Of a DNA stretch of 64,000 bases, positions 12,005 through 22,912 are shown in pieces (position 1 is the stretch's first letter; every line of letters begins with the position of its first letter). A model generated the notes under the pieces. It was given only the letters and a program-made list of their open reading frames with translations. It ran no database searches and was not told the DNA's origin. The DNA is from Heterohyrax brucei (lineage: Eukaryota > Chordata > Mammalia > Hyracoidea > Procaviidae), in contig CM053154.1 of assembly GCA_028571685.1 (NCBI GenBank), positions 17,454,001 to 17,518,000 of the forward strand. Direction: 5' to 3'. Position numbers and translations under genes: made by a program.

Positions 12005-12103
12005 ATCCAAACCACTGCCCCGTCAATTCTAACTCATAGTGACCCTGTATGACTGAGTAGAACTGCTGCATAAAGTTTCCAAGGAGCACCTGGTACATAC
12101 AGT
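12005..12103 (-). repeat. AfroSINE, 5'-truncated
   Basis: Tail and body are present, then the copy stops at ccaaggagcacctggta; the tRNA-like head is missing. Confidence 0.8.
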
Positions 12104-12108
12104 TAACA

Positions 12109-12281
12109 CCAAAACCAAACCCAGTGCCGGTGAGTCGCTGAGTGGGGTCCGACTCATAGCACCCTAGATGTCAGAGTAGAACTGCCCCATAGAGTTTCTA
12201 AGGAGCACCTGGCAGATTTGAACTGCCAACCTTCTGGTTAGCAGACATAACACTTAACCCGCTATGCCACCAGGGCTTCCA
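12109..12281 (-). repeat. AfroSINE, short form
   Basis: Complete antisense copy abutting a truncated copy. A short tandem slip near the tail (gagtcgctgagtggggtccg) lengthens it. Confidence 0.9.
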
Positions 12282-12463
12282 GTTGAATACAATAGCCATG
12301 TCACATAATGGAATGAAGATTCAACATGGTGACAAGCTAAGCTTTGGGCTGGAAAGAGCATAACACTGTTAAGTGGCCAGTGGTGTCAGAAGGCTTCTTT
12401 CTAGAGTTGAGCTGGGTCTCAGCGCATTGGAACACTTGAAAAAATAGAGAGGTATGAGGGGAC

Positions 12464-12620
12464 TGGAAATCCCGGTGGCATAGCGGTTAAGTGCTACAGC
12501 TGCTAACAAAAAGATCTGCAGTTCAAATCCACCAGGTGCTCCCTGGCAACGCTATGGGCCAGTTTTACCCTGTCATTTAGGGTCACTATGAGTTGGAATC
12601 ACCTTGATGGCAGTGGATTT
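12464..12620 (+). repeat. AfroSINE, short form
   Basis: Full copy beginning ggaaatcccggtggcatagc and ending in a T-rich tail. Confidence 0.9.
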
Positions 12621-12954
12621 CTTTTTCCTTTTTTATTTACAAGGAGGCCTTCTAGAGAAGGATGGCAGAGCAGAATGTGGTTGGGGGAAGAGAAGTGTTT
12701 GGGAGAAACTGCAGAAGATCAACTTGACTACAATGGAGACTTTGGGTTAATGAGTTGTTGGAGATAAGACTGGAAAAGTGAGTGAGTACCATATTCTGGA
12801 AGCCCATGATTATAAGATTGTGGAGTTTGGACTTTGCTGTATCAACAGAACACCATCTGGAAGGTTTTGGACCAAGCAAGTGATATGGCCTGAGTGGTAT
12901 TTTAGGTAGATTTGATGGGGAGCTAGGCTCAGAATGAATTAGATAGGGTGCCCA

Positions 12955-13305
12955 GTGGTATCCCCTGGAACCACGGCCCCTAGACCTCTTGCTGCCCCTG
13001 GCAAGAAAATACTACACAGGTCAACTCTTTGGACAAAAATGGACTGGACTTGGGGACACGGTGTGATGATATGGTGTATGTACTTCATGGTTTTATATAT
13101 TATAGGATGCTGTCTCACTGGTCTCTTTCTAGATGGCAGAGAAGAGGGTGGAGAGAAGGGGACAAGAGCTTGTTAAGAGGATACGACAAGTATAGAATGA
13201 AGAGGAGGAGTATGCTGTTTCTACTGAAGGAGAATAGAAGGACTTGCACACAGGCAGGCGTGCAAAATTAATTTGGACTGTATACTTTCACTTAATCACA
13301 ATAAA
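12955..13305 (+). repeat. Afrotherian L1 3' UTR, 5'-truncated
   Basis: It shares gtggtatcccctggaaccac-type and ggacaaaaatggactggact blocks with the other L1 3' UTR copies. It ends tcacaataaaaaaaag, a polyadenylation signal with A tail. Frames of 73 and 80 residues inside it are not genes. Confidence 0.85.
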
Positions 13306-13311
13306 AAAAAG

Positions 13312-14200
13312 ATTGCAAGATTCTGACATAGGGGACTTTAGTGACAACACAAAGCAAGAATAGGATGCTTAAAGCATTTGAGTACAACAAGACCAGCAAT
13401 GAAGAAGTGTGCTTTCTGATGTGGGTAGTATTTGACACCAGTACTTGGTCTGTCACTGGGAGCAAACAAATCCTTTAATTATAAGACTGTTAGATGTTGT
13501 AAATTAATTTCCCATGTGCCACTTGTGTCCTAGGGAACTGAAGAAAATGGGGTGTGACATCTCAAAATGTTTATCTCAGCAGCTTCCAGTTCAGGACATA
13601 AATAAGTAACTTCAGCCTAGCATGCTACAGGCGGCTGACTTTTAAATTGTTCAGTATGGCTGATTAAATTAATTCCAGAGACGAAATTATAGATCTTCAA
13701 AGAGCATGTTTTTGTTTGGAGGAGAGCACTGTAGTGGATGAATTCTGTATGATCAAGTCACATAGGCATTTGGATTACAGTATTTTTGTCCTCAATGGCG
13801 ACCTTGCTTTTTTCTTTTTTGCCCTACTTTATATTAGTTAGACAGCTAAGTTAAAAGTTTAAGAACAGTTCCAGTGGTTGCTGTAGCTGTTAACCTTCAT
13901 ATTGTGAAATCAGTGATTCTAGTGTATTATTAGTTTTTGTGTTTATTATATTAGGTGAACAAATAATACAGGCTTAAGAATCTGAATCTTATGCTAGGTT
14001 TATATGAAACTGAGTCAATGTAAAAATCCATTTTTATATTTTGAACTTTAAAATTTTTAGCTTTAAGTGTTTTGTCGTATTTCCATTTACTAAAATAATC
14101 TGCGTAATTGTCATTTTTCATGACTATGGCTTTAAAGGAATAATTTATTAACCTCTTGCTTTTTTCTAGAAATAACTTAAGGTGGTTTATAAGGATATAT
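13312..14200. other. Unique AT-rich DNA
   Basis: No repeat, RNA or exon recognised; several homeodomain-type ATTA cores occur but are expected in AT-rich sequence. Confidence 0.45.
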
Positions 14201-14201
14201 G

Positions 14202-14365
14202 GGAACCCTGGTGGCGTAGTGGTTAAGAGTTACATCTGCTAACCAAAAGTCAGTAGTTCAGATCTACCAGGTACTCCTTAGAAACTCTATGGAGCAATTC
14301 TACTCTGTCCTATAGAGTCTCTGTGAGCCAGAATTGACTCAGTAGCAGTGGGTTTGGTTTTTTTT
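14202..14365 (+). repeat. AfroSINE, short form
   Basis: Close-to-consensus copy with gaaccctggtggcgtagtgg head and a gtgggtttggttttttt end. Confidence 0.93.
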
Positions 14366-14404
14366 ATAATGATGTGTAAAATGTACAAAGATAGCATAAT
14401 TAAA

Positions 14405-15130
14405 AGTAAATGAGACAGAAGAAAATATAAGGCATAAATTTTCATGATTTTGAATGAATGCATTCAAACCCATTGCTGCTGAGTTGATTCCCACTCGTCG
14501 TGACCCGTAGGATAGAGTAGAACCCACAGGGCTGCCAAGGCTACAATCTTTACTGAGCCTGACCTAGTAGCTGTTGGGTTCAAATTGCCAGCCTTTTGGT
14601 TGGCAGCCAGGCAGTTGATGGCTGTGCCACCAGGGCTCCTTGATCTTGGATTAGGCAATCGTTTCTCAGATATGATACCCCAAAGCCCAGCAGCCAAAGA
14701 AAAAAATAGATAAATTGAACTTCATCAAACTCGAAAACCTTACTGTTTAGAAGTATACCATCAAGAAAGTGAGGCAACAACCCACAGAATGGGAGAAAAT
14801 ATTTGCAAATTATGTATCTAATAAGGAACTCATGTCTAGAATATATAAAGAACTCTTATAACTTAACAGTAGAATGACAGTAACCCACTTTAAAGATGGA
14901 CAAAAGATCTGAATAGACATTTCTTCAAAGAAGATTTACAGATGACCAATAAGCACATGAAAAGATGTTTAACTTCTGTAGTCATTAGGGAAATTGAAAT
15001 CTAAAGCACAGTGAGATACCACGTCATATCCACTGAGATGGCTGCATTTAAAAAAAAAAAAACAATTACCCTACGACCCAACATTTCCACTCCTACTTAT
15101 ATGCCCATGATAACTTAAAACATGTCCACA
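14405..15130 (+). repeat. L1M ORF2 3' portion, split by a SINE
   Basis: The text aagaaaatataaggcataaa, then gatcttggattaggcaatcg, gaatgggagaaaatatttgc and aaaagatggacaaaagatct-like wording is the end of L1 ORF2. The L1 reads across an AfroSINE at 14464-14640: the flanks tgattttgaatg and tgatcttggatt are the duplicated target. So this L1 is older than the SINE. Confidence 0.8.
14464..14640 (-). repeat. AfroSINE, long form, inside an L1M
   Basis: Antisense long-form copy with the ccaaggctacaatctttac middle block. It interrupts L1 ORF2 and is bounded by an imperfect target duplication near 14445 and 14641. Confidence 0.88.
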
Positions 15131-15149
15131 CGTCAACTATTTCATGTTC

Positions 15150-15265
15150 TTTTCTAAAGCATTACCTTTTCCCATAAGATTTTTAATCCATTTGGAACTT
15201 GTGCATATCATGTAAAGAAGATGTCTGGCTTTTTTCTTCACATAGGCAGTCAGTTGATAGAGGAC
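15150..15265 (-). repeat. L1 ORF2 fragment, antisense
   Basis: The words tttttaatccatttggaact and tgtgcatatcatgtaaagaa match reverse-complement L1 ORF2. Opposite strand to the neighbouring L1M, so a separate fragment or a twin-priming inversion. Confidence 0.5.
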
Positions 15266-15338
15266 TGCTGTATTTAATGTTGGAAATATTCCCAATCTGT
15301 GGATGACAAAGACATGAAAATACATTTTTGTGCGAGCA

Positions 15339-15770
15339 TGTTGTTGTTAGGTGCCTCTAGTTGGTTCTTGACTCACAGCGACCCTGTGAACAACGGAACG
15401 AAACACTGCCCAGTCTTGCGCCGTGTTCACAATCATTTTTATGCTTCAGCCCATGATTGTGGCCACGGTGTCAGTCTATCTCGTTGAGGGTCTTCTTCTT
15501 TTTCGCTGACCCTCCACTCAACCAAGCAGGATGTCCTTCTCCAGGGAATGGTCCCTTCTGACAACATGTCCGTGCTATGTAAGATGCAGTCGTGCCATCT
15601 TTGCTTCCAAGGAACACTCTGGTTGTACTTCTTCCAGAACAGATCTCTTTGTTCTTTTAGTGGTCCATGGTCCATTCAACATTCTTCTCCAACACCACAA
15701 TTCACAGGCATCTTTTTTCTTCTGTCTTCCTTGTTCATTGTCCAGCTTTTGCAGGCGGTGTGTTTATTAT
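15339..15770 (-). repeat. RTE LINE, 5'-truncated
   Basis: It starts at the 3' tail (ttgttgttaggtgcctctag read on plus) and runs through the C-terminal coding end of RTE to cattgtccagcttttgcagg. Target duplications were not clear. Confidence 0.88.
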
Positions 15771-16062
15771 ACATCTGTATTATTTTACTTTTTTAAATAT
15801 TGAATCAAACACAAACAAACTTTACAGTGTCACTTCAACGTGGATCTCATTCCTAAGGTGAAATTATTCTTTCTTGGTCAAAACTTTCTAAAACTTCTTT
15901 AGATGTACTTATTTTAGTGTGATAGGAGATTCACCTTAGACAAGATGGAAGGGAAATGCAAGGAGTCTGCTGATTTTTTTAAGCTCTGGTGCATGCTAGC
16001 TTCCCAAGCAGAGGTAAAGGTTTTGATGTAATAATTTAAGATTCTATAAAAAATTGGCCTCT
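15771..16062. other. Unique DNA
   Basis: Nothing recognised between the RTE and an isolated SINE tail. Confidence 0.4.
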
Positions 16063-16103
16063 AGGGTTGCCATGAGTCGGATCCGACTCGACTAGATTTG
16101 GCT
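16063..16103 (+). repeat. Isolated SINE/RTE 3' tail
   Basis: About 40 bases: tagggttgccatgagtcgg then the palindromic core (gagtcggatccgactc at 16074-16089). No SINE body precedes it. Confidence 0.65.
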
Positions 16104-16105
16104 TA

Positions 16106-16830
16106 TTGTTATTATTTATAAGATGTCATGATTACCATCATTTTATGCAAATCAGACAGACTTGAATTGTTATAGTCCTTTTTGGGGGTAAAAAACAACA
16201 ACAAAATCTCTAAGCCTGTTCCCTAAAATTTTTTACAGATCATATACTTACGTGCTCTGGAGGTGTAGAAAACAGCACCTACTGGTTTTTAAAAGCATAG
16301 TAACACATGTGAAAGAAAATGAATTCAAATCACACCATCCAGGTAATGCCTGTGGACATTGAAAAGCAAGGAAAATGATGTGTAGTTTACATCTGAGTAG
16401 TATTTGCCGAGATTTCCTCCTTTCCTAGCCCCACTGCTTGACCCCTTGTATTCTTCCAGAAGAAATGTACTTCACTTATATAAAGAGATCATATTCTACA
16501 AAGTGTTCTTTTTTAAACTTAATAACTTACTTTGCATTGTCTTACACTAGCCTGCACAGCAGTGTCGGTTCCTTGTAATATAGCGTGTTTCTTGTCTAGC
16601 TGGTTTGTGTTTTTTCAAATAAGTTCCATATTGCCTGTGAATGAAAACGTAGGCATTTCTAGGATTTGGGTTTTGTTTCTCTTTTGTTTGGGCAAGTTGT
16701 GCTGCGGGGGACACCCTTGGACGTTTATCTTGGGCGTATTTTTGCTACTGTGTCTACCTGTGCTTTGGATCTGTTTGTTTCTCTTCCTCATCGGAAACTT
16801 AGAAAGGATTGAACAAGCGAATTCACAGAA
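16106..16830. other. Unique DNA with possible worn old repeat
   Basis: No gene. Around 16390-16560 the wording resembles old interspersed repeats also suspected near 21290 and 56220, but the match is too weak to name a family. The 145-residue frame at 16532-16969 runs into a SINE and is not a gene. Confidence 0.35.
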
Positions 16831-16992
16831 AGGAAACCAGGGTGGCATCATGGTTAAGTGTTGCACCTGCTCAACAAAATGTTGGCAGTTCAAATCTGCC
16901 AGGCGCTCCTTGGAAACTCTATGGGGCAGTTCTACTCTGTCCTGTAGGGTCGCTATGAGTGGGAGTTGACTCGAAGCCGGTGGGTCTGGTGT
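16831..16992 (+). repeat. AfroSINE, short form
   Basis: Complete copy with ggcgctccttggaaactcta body; tail differs slightly (gtgggagttgactcgaagcc). Confidence 0.92.
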
Positions 16993-17640
16993 GGTTATTC
17001 ATTTGCTTGTCCTACACAGCTGTGTTATACTACTTTGTGGCTACGCCCTATGCTAGGTGCTGGGGGCAGACTAGTTCAGGGAGAGGTCTGTGCTCTGCTG
17101 GCCACAGCGTGTAAATAATCGTTCCAGCTCGGTGTGCTCATTCCTTCCAGAGCGGCACGCATGGTGGACTGTGACTGCATAGGAGGGAAGTGTGTTCCTT
17201 TCACTGGAGTTGGGCTTTGAAGGAAGAGTACGGTTTTGCCAGACAGAAAAGAGGACAAAGAACAATCTAGGGAACGTCTCTCCTGCTCCACAGGCCAGGC
17301 ACTGACGGGCAGTTGTCACTCCTTTGACTTTGCACCTGCTCAGTCCAGGGCAAAGCAGCTTCTGCTTAGAGAAGCCTCTTTGGGCACCGGTGGGGTCCCT
17401 GTAAATGAACTGGAACAAAGAAATGCCAGCAACATGTGGTTTTTTTTCCCCCTTTCTCTTTCTCTCTCCTCCCTTAAATTGTGTATGTGTGTTTACATAT
17501 AGAATGGAAAATACAAGTGAGTGAAGATTACTTCTTATTTTTTTTTTTATTAAGGCTGAGGGTTGATTTAGAAGTTTAGATCAGTGGACTTATATTGGAA
17601 AAAATGTGGCTAAACCTTCAACTCTGTTGTTGTCTTAGAG
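16993..17640. other. Unique DNA, GC-richer than surroundings
   Basis: Open frames of 71-115 residues on both strands around 17071-17502 overlap one another. No domain, start context or splice sites were convincing. Confidence 0.4.
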
Positions 17641-17663
17641 TGTTTAGTTAGCCTGCAGACTTC

Positions 17664-18680
17664 TGTCAGGGATTGAATTGTATCCTCCCCAAAATGTACA
17701 AGATCTGCCAAAGAAGTTCACGAACTCACCCTAGAAAAAGTGATTGCTGAATATCACTATGGTCGCCTTCAAAGCGTTCCCCTTGGGAAGCTCTGCACTG
17801 ATGCCAGCAACTAGCTGACCCTTCAAAAAGCAATTTTGGAACTGTTCTCTGGAATGGCCATCAGAGGGGTCGTCGTATTACCTTGATGTCCTGAGTGTCA
17901 TCAAAATGTCTTCCTTTCGATATTTCCTTTGCCTTTGGGTAAAGAAAAAAGTCAATGGGGGCCAGATCAAGTGAATAGGGAGAGTGTTCCAGTACAGTTA
18001 TTTGTTTTCTGGCTAAAAACTCCCTCACAGAAAACTATACAGTTAAGTTCGTGAAATGTCCATTGCAGAACAATGTCCAAAACTGCTTTGAAGAGTGGAC
18101 TAGGCACTGACATTGGTGCATAGCTTCCCAAGGAGAGTACTTCGAAGGTGACCACAGTGATGTTCAGTAATTGAGGTATGTAGCACTTAGAACAATTAAG
18201 TTCACGGACTTAATTGTCAGACATCATATGTAGCAATTTGACTAGGCCACAATTCCTGATATTGTGTGATGGTCCTATATGTTGTAAATCCTGCCTCTAT
18301 GATGTTAATGAGGGAGGATGGGAGGGTGTATTAGTGAGGCAGGACTCAATCTGTTAGATTATACTGTTCCTTGAGGCAATCTCTTGGGATATAAATGAAA
18401 GGGAGGCCAGCAAAGTGTTGGGGATCATACCATTAGGGAAGAAGGAGTGCTGGGGTCAAGCTCATCCTTTGGACCTGGGGGCCCTGCACTTCAGAAGCTC
18501 CCAGTCCAGGGGAAGATTGACAAGGACCTTCTTCTAGACCCAAAAGAGAAAGCTTTCCGCTGGAACTGACACCCTTAATTTGGACTCTTAGCCTACTTTA
18601 CTGTGGCAAAATAAATTTTTCTTTGTTAAAACCATCCACTTATGTTATTTCTGTTAAAGCAGCACTAGGTAAGCAAGACA
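17664..18680 (+). repeat. Fossil solo LTR, MaLR/MLT1-like, with mariner insert
   Basis: It begins tgtcagggattgaattgtat and ends aggtaagcaagaca, so TG...CA termini. Flanks acttc (17659-17663) and acctc (18681-18685) fit the 5-base duplication of ERVL/MaLR elements. No internal genes accompany it. A mariner derivative sits inside at 17699-18226, so the LTR is the older of the two. The LTR itself would be about 490 bases without it. It is clearly old and belongs to a different subtype from the other three LTRs here. Confidence 0.75.
17699..18226. mobile_element. Fold-back mariner derivative, copy A
   Basis: The element is flanked by TA at 17697-17698 and 18227-18228, the mariner target duplication. 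The left part, read on the minus strand, encodes the C-terminal mariner transposase end (text like ITVLEHPPYSPDLAP-DFFLF in degraded form, from about 18010 to 17720). The right ~150 bases (18060-18226), read on the plus strand, repeat the same 3' end in reverse (FEGW, GEYFEGD-like wording). Both termini therefore derive from the mariner 3' end, giving long inverted repeats of roughly 150 bases. It cannot encode a transposase and must have moved, if at all, by enzyme supplied elsewhere. Confidence 0.75.
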
Positions 18681-19027
18681 ACCTCCTGGCCTGGGCCCTT
18701 CACCTGCCCGATGTCTATTTGCATAAAGCAGGGAGACATCAGCTGGGTCCCTCCTTAAATCTAAGTACTTACAGGGTTCTGCTGGGTAGGCTGAGCACGG
18801 AAACAGTCATTACGTTAACTGTAAAAATACTCATTACTTATTCCTGAGATGAAGATTCCCTTGTACTCCTTCCACTCCCTGGAGATGAAGCTCACCTGTT
18901 GGGGAGTTAGTGCTAATGTAGGAAGTTATCCCCAAAGGAATCAAACCTGAAAAAAAAAAAAAAATGAATCCCCTGTTATCACTAAAACAGACTTTGAAAA
19001 GTTCCTTGACCTATCAATAAACAGTGT
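18681..19027. other. Unique DNA
   Basis: No gene; a 14-base A run at about 18950-18963 is the only notable tract. Confidence 0.4.
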
Positions 19028-19036
19028 GCCAAACCT

Positions 19037-19192
19037 GGAAACTCTGGTGGCGTAGTGGGTTAAGTGCTATGTTTACTAACCAAAAGGTAGGCAGTTCAAA
19101 TCTACCAGGTGCTGCTTGGAAACTCCATGAGGCGGTTCTGCCCTGGCCTATAGGGTCGCTATGAGTTGGACCCGACTCAATGGCAGTGAGTG
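19037..19192 (+). repeat. AfroSINE, short form
   Basis: Complete copy with near-matching flanks gccaaacct (19028-19036) and ggcaaacct (19196-19204). Confidence 0.93.
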
Positions 19193-19204
19193 AGTGGCAA
19201 ACCT

Positions 19205-19726
19205 TATCTTAACTGAGCGCAATTTCCAACTGACTTCCCCATTCAGAGCAGGCTTTTACCACCTTGAGGGATCAGTGACATTTGGTCCAAGCCAGGTTCG
19301 TCAGGTGGCCTCAGGACTGTTGAGGAATGAAGCAATGACCCTGGGCCTGCCAGGCATTCCGTGTTTGGATTCCAGTCACTACTGGGTGTGAGCGATCTTT
19401 TTGTAATACACACCACGGCTTATCCTGGTTTGTTTATTTATGGAGTTGGAGGTGGGAAGAGTGAAGGTAAGCGGAGGCTGAGCTCTGATAGTGAGTGGTA
19501 AGGACTGTATTTCATGGTTCATGTTGTGAGGAAGTGGGTTTCATTTTCTTATTTCCTTTATTTTCAGATTGAAGTCTTCATATTTGCTCTTTCAGATTTT
19601 AAGACCTATTCCCTTGTCTTGCTAGCTCTGTAAAGACCCCAAGTAAAAAGAGTCAACAAGCAAAGTTCAGAAGGAGTAAATTTATGATTCAAAGGCAACT
19701 GAAGGGCATTTTCTGCTGAAGAATTC
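19205..19726. other. Unique DNA
   Basis: No repeat or exon recognised. Confidence 0.4.
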
Positions 19727-20251
19727 TGTTTTAGTCACCTAGTGCTGGCCTGACAGAAATACCATAGAGTGGATGGCTTTAACAAAGGAAAGTTTGTTCT
19801 TACACAGTCCGGTGGGCTACAAGTCCAAATTCAGCATGTCCGGTCCAGGGGAAGGCTTTCCCCCTTGTCGGCTCTGGAAGAAAGTGCGGTATTACATTAG
19901 TCTTTGTCCAGGGAGAGCCTTGACACAGGAACTTCAGGCCTGAAGGACGGGCTCTTCTCCTGGTGCTGCTTTCTTGATGGGGTGAGGTTCCCAGTTCTCT
20001 GTCTGCTTTCCTTTCCTTTCATCTCTTGCAGGATGAAAGGATTAAGGGTGGGGCCAGCCACACTCCAGGAAAACTCCCTTTACAGTGGAGCAGGGAGATT
20101 ATCTCCTGAAGGGATTTACAGTCCCACCCTAATCCTTTAACATACACCACAGCAAAATCACAAAGAGGACAATCGTAGAATACAGGGAATCATGGCCCAG
20201 CCACATGGCTACACCTGTTTTGGGCAGGGGGGCACAATTTGATCCATGACA
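19727..20251 (-). repeat. Fossil solo LTR, MaLR/MLT1-like
   Basis: The reverse complement begins TGTCATGGATCAAATTGTG and ends CACTAGGTGACTAAAACA-like, with TG...CA ends. Flanks aattc and gcttc are compatible with a worn 5-base duplication. It shares its body with the LTRs at 28507 and 61460. No internal region is attached, so it is a solo LTR left by recombination, and old. Confidence 0.75.
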
Positions 20252-21115
20252 GCTTCTCTCCATGCTTTCCCTTCAGCCGGAGTTGGTCTGTGAGTCTCCT
20301 AAAAATCTTGCGAAAATGCATTACTGAAGAAGCCATTTGGTGCTCCTTGACAGTTCCTCCTAGCTAGTTTATAGGATCAATTTTGAGAATTATTCTGAAG
20401 AAATGGGAAAAAGGCAGATATGTGTTAATTAAAGAATGGAGATTCTGAACATGCTTATGGGGAGGTGGAGTTGTTCCTAGGCCCTGCTAGATGGCTAATT
20501 TGGGGAGCCCCAGACTTCAGCCAGAACAGCCACCACAAAGGTTCTGGGAGTGTGTAGGGAAAGAAGGGAGAGTGCTGAACACAGGTTTCTGCTTCCCTGG
20601 TTCCCAAGGTCAACCCTAGGACCTATGACCTTGACACAGGATGAATGGCCTTTTAACTTCAATGCTTAGAATGATAATTTTGTCCCTGACACCAGCCATG
20701 GAAAGGCCATATATCTCTCACAGATATTCTCAGAGTGGGTAAGGTCAGTGGCCTTGACACGGTCCTGTTTTCCAAGCACTCTGAAGATGGGTGATGAAGT
20801 GGAAGGGTAGAATTTGGCATCAAGCTGAAGCCTCGCTGTTGCCATCTAACCAATCAAGTGCCTTTGAACAGTTCCTTCCGTTATTAGAGAGAAGCCTTCC
20901 TGTGTCTCAGGTTGAAGTCATTTATGTAGCACAACATCTTGGACATAGTAGGTAGCCATAAATGTTAATTAGGTTTTTTATGGGTGGAACCTAGGTATTT
21001 TATTTTCAGACTCTGTGAAGCTATTGCCAACATAAATTATAAATTCTGTCATTTAAAGCAAGGAACTCAAAATCCTTTTTCTTTTCTTTCTTTCTTTTTA
21101 ATAACTAATTGGTAC
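20252..21115. other. Unique DNA
   Basis: No gene. A short L2-like end (ggacatagtaggtagccata) occurs near 20940 but is too short to call alone. Confidence 0.4.
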
Positions 21116-21119
21116 AATT

Positions 21120-21146
21120 CTGGCGACTCGATGGCACTTGGCTGGG
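21120..21146 (+). repeat. Micro-insertion of SINE/RTE tail
   Basis: About 25 bases of tail (cgactcgatggcacttggct) lie between two copies of caattct, at 21115-21121 and 21150-21156. This looks like an extremely 5'-truncated insertion with its own target duplication. Confidence 0.5.
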
Positions 21147-21167
21147 TGCAATTCTACACAGTATAAA

Positions 21168-21223
21168 TCAAGTCTCTGTAAGTCAGAATCGACTCGATGG
21201 CAGTGTCTAATAGGTTTACTTTT
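21168..21223 (+). repeat. AfroSINE tail fragment
   Basis: Tail only: gtctctgtaagtcagaatcg followed by actcgatggcagtg. Head and body absent. Confidence 0.65.
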
Positions 21224-21891
21224 CCTATTTCTCATTATATTCTAGACCATACTTGCCAGGATGGACTCATGATGTTTGGTTATTATTACGTACTAATAAC
21301 ACATGCAAATGAACAAAACTGAGCGAACTTCTGACCATGGTCCCCCTTACATCCCTTAGAAGTAGCCACTGTTAACAGTTTCTTTTATTTCCTTCCAGAA
21401 AATTTCCATGTATCTATACACCTATGTATCTTGTTTTTTACATAAATGAGTGCAGCCCATAACATTCGTCTGTATCTTGCTTTTTTTTTTTCCCAACTTT
21501 CCATGACATCAACAGTGAGTAACACAAAGCCAGATTATTTGGAAGATTTTGGGCAAAAATGGGAGAACTGGTGGTTCCAGGCAAGGACTGAGTCGGGTTC
21601 AGAATCTAGGTCTTGGGCACCTTTAAAACTGCTGGGATTTAATTAGATTCCTTTGGCTTCCAATCTGATTTCCCCGGAAGGCCTTCTGGGTTAATTATGG
21701 GTCCCAGGGACACTTGGCAGACAGAGCTGCTGCATTGCTGTTCCACAGAGGTAATTAATCATCTGGCCTGAATCAGGAGGGAGGGCTCTGTTCTTTGCCT
21801 TGTTACCAATGGTTTTTGTAGAAAGAAAATTTTCTTGTAAAAGGAAAGCAAGTGTAATTCTTTTTAAACTACTCAGCTGGTAACGGTTAGA
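21224..21891. other. Unique DNA with possible ancient repeat
   Basis: The part from 21290 to 21520 has wording typical of worn, unclassified old LINE-type repeats (tagccactgttaacagtttc, atctatacacctatgtatct). No gene. Confidence 0.35.
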
Positions 21892-22052
21892 AATCCAAAC
21901 CAACTGATGTTGAGTCACTTCTGACTCACAGCCATCCTATAGGACAGAGTAGAACTTCCCCATAGAGTGTCCAAGGAGCACCTGGTGGATTCGAACTGCC
22001 AGCCTTTTGGTTAGCAGCCATAACATTTAACCACTATATCACCAGGGTTTCT
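21892..22052 (-). repeat. AfroSINE, short form
   Basis: Complete antisense copy. Flanks gtaacggttag and gtaatggtaag look like a worn target duplication. Confidence 0.93.
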
Positions 22053-22110
22053 GTAATGGTAAGAGTGGATCTCTACATTGGAGTTTCCATCGTAACATAG
22101 AGGGGAAAAA

Positions 22111-22137
22111 TGTGTGTGTATGTGTGTGTGTGTGCTC
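22111..22137. repeat. (TG)n microsatellite
   Basis: About 13 dinucleotide units with one interruption. Confidence 0.9.
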
Positions 22138-22195
22138 GTGCAAGAGAGAGTGAGGAAGCAATAAGTCATTTAAGTCTTTGATGTCCTTTCTTGAT

Positions 22196-22345
22196 AAAAC
22201 CTAGTGGCATAGCAATTAAGTACTGTGGCTGCTAATCACAAGGTTGGCAGTTTGAATCCACCAAGTGATCCTTAGAAAGTCCATGGGACAGTTCTACTCT
22301 GTCTGATAGGGTCACTGTAAGTTGGAATCAACCTCCATAGTGGGA
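22196..22345 (+). repeat. AfroSINE, short form, 5' end worn
   Basis: Head starts at aaacctagtggcatagcaat; several changes from consensus through the body. Confidence 0.88.
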
Positions 22346-22473
22346 GGTGTTACTGAAAATCTAGAAGTTTTATTTGAAGGAACAGTTTGTATATACTTCC
22401 ACTCCCCCCATATCTTGCCTTTATTTAATATCATAAAACTCTATAGTTTGAAAAGATGTTAATCATTGTCTAG

Positions 22474-22912
22474 CTTGGTGGTTCTCCATTAGTGGCAGTT
22501 GTCCCCCGGTGAATGTGCCTGATAATGTCATAGACCATCAAATTGCAAGGGAGGCTTGCTACTGACCACTGGTACCCAGAGGCCAGGGATGTCACCCAAA
22601 ATTCTACAACACACAAAACACCCCCTTCTGGCCTGAAAATTGTCCCCTGCACCCTATCTGTGAAAAAATGGAACGCTGGTTGCACAGTGGTTAAAGCCCA
22701 TGGCAGATAACTGAAATGTTGGCAGTTCAAATCTCCCATCCGTTCTGTGGGAAAGAGATGTGGCAGCTTGCCTCTGGAAAGATTAAAACCCTGGGAGCCA
22801 TGTACCATAAGGCAGTTCTGCTCTGTTCTGTTGGGTCACTATGAGTCGGAATTGACATGACAGCAACAAGTCTGTGTTATTTTTATACTTCTTCTTTGTC
22901 TGTGAAAAACCC
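22474..22912 (+). mobile_element. MER20-like hAT element, split by a SINE
   Basis: The plus strand opens ttggtggttctccattagtg and continues with ggtacccagaggccagggat and aattctacaacacacaaaac, the order of the MER20 non-autonomous hAT family. A SINE inserted at 22668 splits off the last bases (gtctgtgaaaaaccctta side). MER20 copies are known in some mammals to carry regulatory sites; nothing here proves activity. Confidence 0.6.
22668..22898 (+). repeat. AfroSINE, long form, in MER20-like element
   Basis: Flanked by a perfect 11-base duplication tctgtgaaaaa at 22657-22667 and 22899-22909. The long-form middle block is present (ggaaagattaaaaccctggg). Confidence 0.9.

Noticed and set aside
16532-16969. 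145-residue open frame, the longest on plus
   Set aside because: It runs from unique DNA straight into an AfroSINE; no domain, and its hydrophobic start reflects T-rich sequence.
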